From the NCBI GenBank assembly GCA_023253905.1, contig JALREG010000309.1, positions 1-6,164 on the forward strand: DNA of 6,164 nt. Direction: 5' to 3'. Source of the stretch: Burkholderiaceae bacterium. Lineage in GTDB: Bacteria > Pseudomonadota > Gammaproteobacteria > Burkholderiales > Burkholderiaceae. The notes under the pieces are model-generated. The model saw only the letters and a program-made list of their open reading frames with translations. It made no database searches and was not told where the DNA came from. This document shows, one piece after another, positions 1 to 5,731 of this stretch (position 1 is its first letter; every line of letters begins with the position of its first letter). The position numbers were made by a program, and so were the translations under genes.

Positions 1-1754
1 TTCAGTTCGTGCCGGTCGCAAGCGCCGATGCGCCCAACGTGATCGCGCTTGCGAGCAATCTGCAAACGGGCAGCGCGGGCTACGCGCGCTACCCATCCAG
101 TTCGCAGGCCGGCAGCGACGTCTTCCTCAACACCGACCCCAGCCAGCAAAACGCCGATCCGGTCGCGGGCAGCTACGGCGCGCTCACCCTCATTCACGAA
201 ATCAGTCATGCGCTGGGCCTCAAGCATCCGTTTGCCGACGAGGACGACCCCGACGACAACTTCGCTGTGCTGCCCAAGCCCGACGAAACGCTTCGCTGGA
301 CCGTCATGTCCTATGACAACCAGGGAGACGCGAACAAGGCGTTCTGGGTCTCCAGTCTGCGACCACTCGATATCGCTGCGCTTCAGTATCTTTACGGACC
401 CAGTGCATCAACCCGAGCAGGCGATGATGTCTACCGGGTCGGCGCGCATGACCCCGCGCGCGCCAACGACATCACCCTCATCAGCCCAGATCAGCCCAGC
501 TTTATCTGGGATGGCGGCGGTAACGACCGTATCGACGCCTCACAGGCGCAGGCTGCCGTCGTCATCGCGCTCGAGCCCGGCTATCGGGGCTGGATCGGAG
601 CCTGGGATCAATCCATCACCGCAGCCGGGCAAATCACCGTTAATTTCGGCACTCGGATCGAGTCGCTTACCGGCTCGTCGTTCGGGGACAGACTTTTTGG
701 CAATTCGCTGGACAATCTGATTGAAGCCGGCTCGGGTAACGACCAGATCGCAGCGGGCGCCGGTCATGATCGGCTGCTGGGCGAGGCCGGCCTCGACGCC
801 CTGGCCGGGGGCGAAGGCAACGACACGCTGGTGGGCGGCAGTGGCGCCGATCGAATGTCGGGCGATGCAGGCGACGACCGATTTGAACAGATCGACTCGG
901 GTGATGCCGCATGGGGCGGCACCGGGCTCGACCGCGCGGTGTTCGACGCGCCGTCCACGCGCTTTCGCGCCCGTGCCCTCGGGTCGGGCGATCGCACGCA
1001 ATGGCTGATCGATAAGGCTGAAACCGGCTGGGCGAGCGTCATGTTGTCCAGCGTCGAGGAACTGAATTTTTCAGATCGGACCGTCACGTTGGCGAGCCTC
1101 GCCACTGACGCCTTGTCTACGGCCGGACGCGGCCTGGTCTGGCACTGGAAGAGTCATGCCGTGCTCTCGGCCACTCACCTGACCGGCGGTATCAATCCAG
1201 GCATGTTGGTCTCGAACGGGAGCGACGCAGTGGGCGCCGCCGATGTGCTGGCCGCACTCAAATTGTCGACCGGACGCGCGGCCTCCCATTCAACGAACAA
1301 CACGCAGCCCGCGCCTGAACTGAGTCCGTTTCAGCGACTGGCAGCCGATATCAACGGCGATCTCGCGGTGACCTTAGCCGATGCCAAGGCACTGCTCGAG
1401 ATTGCGCTGGGAACCCGGGCGCTTCCCGACGAGCCCTGGCTGTTCATTCCCGAAGGCACCGATCTCGCGCTCGCAACATCGATTTCAGGCCAACGCTCAT
1501 CGCTGCCAGGCTCACTCACCGGCAGCGCGCTTCCCGATACCAGCACGCACAACTGGATCGCCGTGCTGGTTGGCGATATAGACGGTAGCTGGCGCCCCGC
1601 TGCGGCGAACGCAGCCATCACGCTCCCCGATGACTATCTCCGCTCGCTCGCCCAACCGCTCGCCATCGCGCCTTCGCAATGGGGCCTGGTTGACAGTCCG
1701 GTTCAGCCGGCAGTTGAGCTGACGGTGCAGCTCGACCCTCTGATGCTCGGCTAG
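1..1754 (+). CDS. Serralysin-like RTX zinc metalloprotease with dockerin-like C-terminus (5' partial)
   Basis: Probable secreted, calcium-stabilised zinc endopeptidase of the serralysin (M10B) type. The reading frame is open from base 3, so the N-terminus lies outside the window. Residues are counted here from the codon at position 9. The zinc site HEISHALGLKHP (residues 63-74) fits HExxHxxGxxH, and the Met-turn VMSY (99-102) supplies the usual Tyr. Residues 165-225 resemble the start of the serralysin C-terminal domain (IWDGGGNDRIDAS). Seven nine-residue RTX repeats follow at 231-293, then a domain ending VEELNFSDRTVTL (349-361), common after RTX repeats. Residues 400-530 hold two dockerin-like half-repeats. 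The better one is DINGDLAVTLAD (447-458), with Asp/Asn/Asp/Asp at EF-hand loop positions 1, 3, 5 and 12. The C-terminus LDPLMLG loosely recalls the acidic-plus-hydrophobic tail of type I secretion substrates. No secretion genes are in the window. The family call is firm; the substrate is unknown. Confidence 0.88.
   Translation, partial: QFVPVASADAPNVIALASNLQTGSAGYARYPSSSQAGSDVFLNTDPSQQNADPVAGSYGALTLIHEISHALGLKHPFADEDDPDDNFAVLPKPDETLRWTVMSYDNQGDANKAFWVSSLRPLDIAALQYLYGPSASTRAGDDVYRVGAHDPARANDITLISPDQPSFIWDGGGNDRIDASQAQAAVVIALEPGYRGWIGAWDQSITAAGQITVNFGTRIESLTGSSFGDRLFGNSLDNLIEAGSGNDQIAAGAGHDRLLGEAGLDALAGGEGNDTLVGGSGADRMSGDAGDDRFEQIDSGDAAWGGTGLDRAVFDAPSTRFRARALGSGDRTQWLIDKAETGWASVMLSSVEELNFSDRTVTLASLATDALSTAGRGLVWHWKSHAVLSATHLTGGINPGMLVSNGSDAVGAADVLAALKLSTGRAASHSTNNTQPAPELSPFQRLAADINGDLAVTLADAKALLEIALGTRALPDEPWLFIPEGTDLALATSISGQRSSLPGSLTGSALPDTSTHNWIAVLVGDIDGSWRPAAANAAITLPDDYLRSLAQPLAIAPSQWGLVDSPVQPAVELTVQLDPLMLG
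699..887 (+). repeat. RTX nonapeptide repeat array, seven units
   Basis: Seven tandem nine-codon units lie within the protease gene, approximating GGxGxDxLx. Examples are GGEGNDTLV, GGSGADRMS and GDAGDDRFE. The first unit (GNSLDNLIE) and the fourth (GEAGLDALA) are degenerate. In the RTX family such arrays fold into a parallel beta-roll that binds calcium once the protein is outside the cell, which fits type I secretion. The repetition is at protein level; the DNA units have diverged and are not near-identical. Confidence 0.85.
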
Positions 1755-3004
1755 CGCGCGCGCGACGCGCTTCTCAGCATGAAAAGCGCGGTGACCAGCG
1801 GGATGAGTGCCACCACCGCAAAGCCGGCTGAATAAGAGCCGGTGAGGCTCAGGAGCCCAACGAAACCCGCGCCACCGGTCACGCCGCCCATAAAGGTGAG
1901 AAATTGCGTTGCACCGGTCGCCCGCGTGACCTCGGCGGGCGCAACATGTCGCACCAGATCGGCATAGAACACCCCGTTCCATGACACGGCGGTGGCCGCG
2001 CACACAACGGTCACGCCCAGCATGAGCGCGGGCGAGGCACCGATCGGTACGAACGCGAGCATCATGAGACTTGCAGACGTACCCAATCCGAGCAGGCCCA
2101 GCAGTCGCCCCGGATCCACCCAACGGTCAGACACATAGCCCCAACCCACCCGGGCGACCACGCTCACGACCTGAGAGGCCGACAGCAGCGCAGCCGCTGC
2201 GGCGAGCGACATCTGATGCTCGATCTTCAGCGCCGACACCAGAAAGCTGAGGTACACCACCTGGGTGAAGGCATAGACAAGTGAGACCAGGCCTAGCCTG
2301 CGTAGCGCAGGATTTTCAAAGACGATTCGAAGCGGCTGCCAGACCGACCCCGTGAGTGTCCGGACGAATCCGGCCCCAGGCTCGCCCGCCGAAGCCGGCG
2401 CTGCCTGCGCTCCCCTGGGCGGATCGAGGCTTTGCCGGGCGCCGCCTATAAGAAGGGCTACGACCAGCAGCACGCATGCCATGACCAGCAATCCGGAACG
2501 CCAGTCGATGAGCGCCACGAGGAACGGCATCAGGACGCCGGTGATGGCTACGCCCGCTGGCACCCCGGTCTGCTTGATTGAGAAAAACAGGCCGCGTCGT
2601 TCCCGAGGAGAGTGGCGACTCAGGATATCGGCCGCAGTCGGATTGGGGATTCCATAACCCACCCCAATCAGGACCCCGGCCGCCAGCAGCAGCCACGCCT
2701 GCGTGAACACGCAGCACACCAGTGCCAACGCCATGGCCAGCAGCGCGAACTGGCTCATGCGAACCGGACCGTGACGTCGGGAGAGCGCCCCGCAGGAAAG
2801 CCCCGCCAGCATAGCCGTCAGATAGGCGATGCTCACGAGCCATCCCACGTGCTGGGCCTGCATGCCGAACTCACTCGCCACTGCCGGCGCAAGCACCGAC
2901 GGTACGGCCAGCGAAAACGATGCGAGCGCCTGCACGGCAAGCGTGACAGCGAGCGCAATCATCGGAGCGGGGGCAGGCGCAGAGGCAGGGGGCAAAGCAT
3001 TCAT
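1751..3004 (-). CDS. MFS transporter, substrate unknown
   Basis: A 417-residue inner-membrane protein of the major facilitator superfamily, with the usual family length. It shows about twelve hydrophobic segments in two blocks of six (roughly residues 15-190 and 230-410), separated by a hydrophilic loop at 190-225 rich in Ala, Pro and Gly. The TM2-TM3 loop GALSRRHGPVRMSQ (72-85) matches MFS motif A, and GYVSDRWVDPGR (289-300) is its echo in the second half. The TM4-TM5 stretch GYGIPNPTAADILSR (117-130) and RRGLFFSIKQTGVPAG (136-151) resembles transporters for small organic anions, but the substrate cannot be read from sequence. The ATG at 3004 is the most upstream in-frame ATG near the hydrophobic start; no clear ribosome binding site precedes it, and Met15 is an alternative. 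The gene is divergent from a WYL regulator and shares its stop tetranucleotide with the protease gene. Confidence 0.9.
   Translation of the reverse strand: MNALPPASAPAPAPMIALAVTLAVQALASFSLAVPSVLAPAVASEFGMQAQHVGWLVSIAYLTAMLAGLSCGALSRRHGPVRMSQFALLAMALALVCCVFTQAWLLLAAGVLIGVGYGIPNPTAADILSRHSPRERRGLFFSIKQTGVPAGVAITGVLMPFLVALIDWRSGLLVMACVLLVVALLIGGARQSLDPPRGAQAAPASAGEPGAGFVRTLTGSVWQPLRIVFENPALRRLGLVSLVYAFTQVVYLSFLVSALKIEHQMSLAAAAALLSASQVVSVVARVGWGYVSDRWVDPGRLLGLLGLGTSASLMMLAFVPIGASPALMLGVTVVCAATAVSWNGVFYADLVRHVAPAEVTRATGATQFLTFMGGVTGGAGFVGLLSLTGSYSAGFAVVALIPLVTALFMLRSASRAR
1766..1790. terminator. Possible terminator hairpin inside the 3' end of the transporter gene
   Basis: An inverted repeat pairs CGCGCTT (1766-1772) with AAGCGCG (1784-1790). 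After one C/A mismatch the stem continues as TCA/TGA around a three-base loop. It lies 11 bases past the protease stop codon and within the last codons of the convergent transporter gene. Since the two genes have no spacer, this is the only nearby structure that could end protease transcription. No T-run follows on the plus strand (GTGACCAGCG), so a classical intrinsic terminator is doubtful. Confidence 0.3.
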
Positions 3005-3138
3005 GACGCGGAAGTCCGGGCGGCCTGCAGGAGTGGTCAGCCAAATGCCTGCCCGCCGATTCAGGGCGGTACACGATTGGCGTAGAGTTGTGGCAGAGTT
3101 TAGCGGGTTGCCCCGACCGTCGCTTCAATCCCGGTTTC
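3005..3138. promoter_or_regulatory. Divergent intergenic region between transporter and WYL regulator
   Basis: This 134-base spacer must carry the promoters of both divergent genes. By eye there is no convincing -35/-10 pair for either direction; the best plus-strand guess, TTGGCG (3077-3082) with TTTAGC (3099-3104), is weak. A small inverted repeat, CCGCC (3053-3057) with GGCGG (3065-3069) around seven bases, would lie in the transporter leader. A tandem imperfect repeat at 3078-3100 is listed separately as a candidate operator. Confidence 0.5.
3078..3100. repeat. Imperfect tandem direct repeat, candidate operator
   Basis: TGGCGTAGAGTT (3078-3089) is followed after one base by TGGCAGAGTT (3091-3100). 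The copies differ only by two inserted bases (GT). The spacing is about one helical turn, so both copies would lie on the same DNA face. The site is 38 bases upstream of the regulator ATG and overlaps the weak promoter guess for that gene, which would suit autoregulation. That it is a binding site is inference. Confidence 0.3.
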
Positions 3139-4146
3139 ATGAATCCCATCGAGCGCATCTATCGGATTGATCAGCTGATTCATCAGCGCGGCTGCGTGCG
3201 CTTTGACGATCTGCTTGCCGATCTGGAAATTTCGCGCGCAACGCTCAAGCGCGACCTGCAACTGCTGCGCGATCGGCTGAACGCACCCATTGTGTTTGAC
3301 CGCGAACGGGGCGGGTATCGCTTCGGGCACGCCAACGCCGGGCCGCAATATGAGCTGCCTGGTCTCTGGTTCAACGACCGCGAGGTGCTGGCGCTCCTCA
3401 CCATGCATCGAATGCTCCAGGACCTTGACGGCGGCGGCCTGCTGGGGCCGCAGGTTCAGCCGCTCATCGAGCGACTGGATTCGCTCCTGGGCTCGGCCAC
3501 CGGCAGTAGCACCGAACTGCGTCGGCGGGTTCGTATCATGGGCGCGCTCAAGCGTCCGGTATCACCCGAGAATTTCGAACTCATCGGTCATGCGCTGGTT
3601 GAGCGAAAACGTCTGGATCTCACCTACTACACACGCTCCCGGGGCGAATCCTCACAGCGACAGTTATCGCCTCAAAGGCTGGTTCACTACCGGAACACCT
3701 GGTATCTCGATGCCTGGTGCCATCGTAGCCATTCGCTGCGCGTCTTTTCGCTTGACGCCATGGAACGGGTGCGAATGCTCGACCGTCCGGCGCATGAAAT
3801 CGCGCTGGCCGATGTGGAAAGCCTTCTCGGCGAGGGCTATGGCATCTACAGGGGGCGCGGGCTGCACTGGGCCATTCTTCGCTTTTCCGAAAACGCGGCG
3901 CGCTGGGTTCGCGCCGAGGTGTGGCATCCACGGCAGCGCTCGCGCGTGCTCGATGACGGGCGGTATGAGTTGCGCGTCCCGTATGCCAACTCGGCTGAGC
4001 TCGAGATGGACATCCTCAGGCACGGTGAACATGTGGAGGTGGTGGGCCCACAGGCGCTTCGAGCCGCCGTGGCCGAGCGGCTGATGAACGCCGCCCGTCA
4101 CTATTGCGTCGCGGCTACGGAGTCAGACAGCGACCCCGGGAACTGA
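3139..4146 (+). CDS. WYL-domain transcriptional regulator (YafY/DeoR-type HTH)
   Basis: A 335-residue DNA-binding regulator. Residues 4-60 form a winged helix-turn-helix of the HTH_11/DeoR type (ERIYRIDQLIHQRG, then ISRATLKRDLQLLRD as the likely recognition region). The middle part, about 140-215, is a WYL domain with the signature WYL at 188-190 in RNTWYLDAWCH. Residues 240-320 fit the C-terminal WCX extension. WYL domains are thought to sense small ligands or nucleic acids and switch DNA binding. The ATG at 3139 is preferred because family members usually begin a few residues before this HTH. A TTG at 3088 would add 17 unconserved residues. Neither start has a clear Shine-Dalgarno sequence, so a leaderless or weakly initiated message is possible. 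The gene is divergent from the MFS transporter, which makes that gene and itself the likely targets (inference). Confidence 0.9.
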   Translation: MNPIERIYRIDQLIHQRGCVRFDDLLADLEISRATLKRDLQLLRDRLNAPIVFDRERGGYRFGHANAGPQYELPGLWFNDREVLALLTMHRMLQDLDGGGLLGPQVQPLIERLDSLLGSATGSSTELRRRVRIMGALKRPVSPENFELIGHALVERKRLDLTYYTRSRGESSQRQLSPQRLVHYRNTWYLDAWCHRSHSLRVFSLDAMERVRMLDRPAHEIALADVESLLGEGYGIYRGRGLHWAILRFSENAARWVRAEVWHPRQRSRVLDDGRYELRVPYANSAELEMDILRHGEHVEVVGPQALRAAVAERLMNAARHYCVAATESDSDPGN

Positions 4147-4160
4147 AGGAAAGCCTGCAT

Positions 4161-4186
4161 GGCGACTTGCCCGGCAGGCAAGCGCC
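4161..4186. terminator. Bidirectional hairpin between convergent genes
   Basis: A near-perfect inverted repeat sits in the 45-base spacer between two convergent stop codons. GGCG (4161-4164) plus CTTGCC (4166-4171) pairs with GGCAAG (4177-4182) plus CGCC (4183-4186). This gives a ten-base-pair stem with one bulged A (4165) and the loop CGGCA. The position is ideal for ending both the regulator transcript and the operon transcript. Neither side has a long T-run; the minus-strand side has only a loose T/C-rich stretch about ten bases past the stem, so termination may be inefficient or factor-assisted. Confidence 0.55.
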
Positions 4187-4191
4187 AGCCC

Positions 4192-5160
4192 TTACTTGCG
4201 CTGTAGCGCCTCGCGCTCCATCAGCACAAATGTATTGAAGGCATTGCGCCGGTTAGCGGCATCGAACGCCGGCATAGTCCGAAACCGCGACCAGTCCACG
4301 CGCGCATAAGCCTCATCGAAGTCGAGCATTTCATCGACTGCACGGGCCATCTCGTGACGCAGAAAGCGAAGATAGTCACGCGTCATGGCGAGGTCCGCCG
4401 ACCCATCCTTGGAAGGCGGACCGTGACCGGTGACGATACGCGAGGGGGGGCGCGTCGCGAGGCGGTCAAGCGCGGCCAGCCAGGCGCGACTATCGGCATC
4501 GCCCACATAAGGCACCCGGCCTGCGAAAATCAGATCGCCCGCGAACAGCACGCCCTCCTCCTCGACCAGCATCATCAGGTCTTCGGGCGTATGAGCCGGT
4601 CCGGCGGGAATCAGCCGAAAAGTGAGCCCCCCTAAGCGAAACGTCGTCTCGCGATCAATCGTCTGCCCCGGCGCAACGACACGGGTGAGTTGGTTGACCC
4701 AGGGAAAGAGCGATTCGCGTCGCTCGGCCAGCCGGAGCGCAGGCGATTCAGAGGCGAGGTAGGGCAGCGCCAAACGGTGCGCCCAGACAGTCGGGCCCTC
4801 TGGGGTAAAAGCCTGCAACCCGTAGAAATGATCGGCGTGGTAATGGCTGATCACCACATGCCGAACGGGTTGGGGCGTGATGACACGGATGCGCGCGCGA
4901 AGCGCAGCGCCCAGCGCCGGCGACCCTAGAGCGTCAAACACCACCACGCCTTCATCGGTCACCACGAAGCCCGCGTTCGCGTTGAAGCCCTGATTGGCAG
5001 CTGAGACCGGACCCACATCCCCTTGCACCATCCACACCCGGGGACTCACCTGGATCGGCTTGACCGGAATGGTGACCGGCTCGAACTCGAGATCAGCGGC
5101 CTTGAGCGGCAAGGCGCAAAGCGCGCAGATCAGAACCAGCCATCGGATCAGCACGCGCAT
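4192..5160 (-). CDS. Exported metallo-beta-lactamase-fold hydrolase, SoxH-like
   Basis: A 322-residue probable periplasmic zinc hydrolase. The N-terminus MRVLIRWLVLICALCALPLKAA is a signal peptide, probably cleaved near residues 21-22. The MBL metal ligands are all present: SHYHADH (His106, His108, Asp110, His111), His190 in GPAHTPED, Asp209 in FAGDLIF and His246 in TGHGPP. Overall it resembles SoxH and the 'quinoprotein relay' metallohydrolases rather than true beta-lactamases; the substrate is unknown. The ATG at 5160 was chosen because it gives a clean signal peptide and lies 7 bases after the upstream gene's stop. An in-frame ATG at 5265 would prepend 35 Arg-rich residues and overlap that gene by about 98 bases. 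There is no strong ribosome binding site, so translation may be coupled to the upstream gene. It is the last visible gene of a three-gene operon that ends at the hairpin at 4161-4186. Confidence 0.87.
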   Translation of the reverse strand: MRVLIRWLVLICALCALPLKAADLEFEPVTIPVKPIQVSPRVWMVQGDVGPVSAANQGFNANAGFVVTDEGVVVFDALGSPALGAALRARIRVITPQPVRHVVISHYHADHFYGLQAFTPEGPTVWAHRLALPYLASESPALRLAERRESLFPWVNQLTRVVAPGQTIDRETTFRLGGLTFRLIPAGPAHTPEDLMMLVEEEGVLFAGDLIFAGRVPYVGDADSRAWLAALDRLATRPPSRIVTGHGPPSKDGSADLAMTRDYLRFLRHEMARAVDEMLDFDEAYARVDWSRFRTMPAFDAANRRNAFNTFVLMEREALQRK

Positions 5161-5167
5161 GGCGCCA

Positions 5168-5731
5168 TCACATCTCGATATCCATCTGGATCGCCTCGAT
5201 GCCCGCCTTGGCACACGCGTCGTCGGCCTCCCCGCCGGGTGCTCCGGAGACCCCGATGGCCGCAATCACGGCCCCCGCTGCCTCGATGGGGAGCCCCCCG
5301 CCAATGGCGAGCACCCCCGGCGACTGCCGGATGCCGCTCATCGGCCGACCGGCCTGGGTTTCAACACCCAGCGCGGTGGTGGTGATCCGAAACGACGCGG
5401 CAGTCCAGGCCTTTCGAGCGGCCACTTCCACGGTGTGCGCGCCTGCGAAGCGGTCGCGCAGATAAACCTGCAGGACACCGCTTCGGTCTGTCACAGCCAC
5501 ACCGACCTGATAGCCCGCCTTGCGGCATGAGGCGAGCGCCGCCTGCGCGGCACGCAGCGCGGTTTCCACGGTGAGGCTACGGGTTGTGAAAGTAGCCTCC
5601 TGCGCCTGCGCAGCCTTCAGGGGCGCCAGCCAGACCAGCGCCGCGAGCGATACAGTCAGCACGGGCAACAGGCGGGCGCGGCGCACGCTGGCGGGGTTCA
5701 CGCTTCCGTTCAGTCGATTCGCTTTACTCAT
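5168..5731 (-). CDS. Exported GlcG/HbpS (DUF336) heme-binding-family protein
   Basis: A 187-residue probable periplasmic protein. A basic N-region (RRAR, 17-20) and a hydrophobic core (about 21-38) lead to a likely signal peptidase site after Ala43 (KAAQA, then QEA). The mature part (about 145 residues) has the GlcG/HbpS hallmarks: LTVETALRAAQAALASC (53-69), GVAVTDRSGVLQVYLRD (77-93), and the strongly conserved GGGLPIE (144-150) with IAAIGVSGAPGGEADDACA (156-174). Members bind heme or related ligands and often sit beside redox enzymes; heme binding here is inferred from the family. The ATG overlaps the upstream thioredoxin stop (ATGA, 5731-5728), and a GGAG ribosome binding site lies 8 bases before it. 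The stretch before the hydrophobic core is long, so an internal GTG start is a minor alternative. Confidence 0.87.
   Translation of the reverse strand: MSKANRLNGSVNPASVRRARLLPVLTVSLAALVWLAPLKAAQAQEATFTTRSLTVETALRAAQAALASCRKAGYQVGVAVTDRSGVLQVYLRDRFAGAHTVEVAARKAWTAASFRITTTALGVETQAGRPMSGIRQSPGVLAIGGGLPIEAAGAVIAAIGVSGAPGGEADDACAKAGIEAIQMDIEM

Noticed and set aside
540..1001. 153-codon minus-strand frame opposite the RTX repeats
   Set aside because: It arises from the repetitive GC-rich RTX codons on the other strand; no ribosome binding site or domain was seen.
1755..1764. Alternating GC stretch as a Z-DNA or special structural element
   Set aside because: It is only about nine bases long and is explained by Arg/Ala codons at the end of the transporter gene.
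1512..2123. 203-codon minus-strand open frame spanning the protease/transporter junction
   Set aside because: It lies in a different frame over the transporter gene and antisense to the protease. The composition is Arg/Cys/His-rich with no recognisable motif.
3290..4084. 264-codon plus-strand open frame inside the WYL regulator gene
   Set aside because: It is a +1-shifted shadow of a regulator with a complete HTH and WYL domain. Its translation is Ser/Arg/Trp-rich and without domain features.
4444..4450. Run of seven G in the MBL-fold gene as a possible phase-variation or frameshift site
   Set aside because: The frame is intact, the run encodes Pro-Pro within an ordinary RPPSR segment, and the conserved His246 follows in frame. 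Seven bases is short for slippage-based switching in a GC-rich genome.
5161..5265. Longer form of the MBL-fold protein starting at 5265
   Set aside because: It would place an Arg/Pro-rich segment before a clear signal peptide and overlap most of the end of the GlcG-type gene. The ATG at 5160 fits the family and the operon spacing.
4994..5530. 178-codon plus-strand open frame across the MBL/GlcG junction
   Set aside because: It is antisense to two well-supported genes, its translation is low-complexity and Arg/Pro/Gly-rich, and it shows no domain; it is a typical shadow frame in GC-rich DNA.
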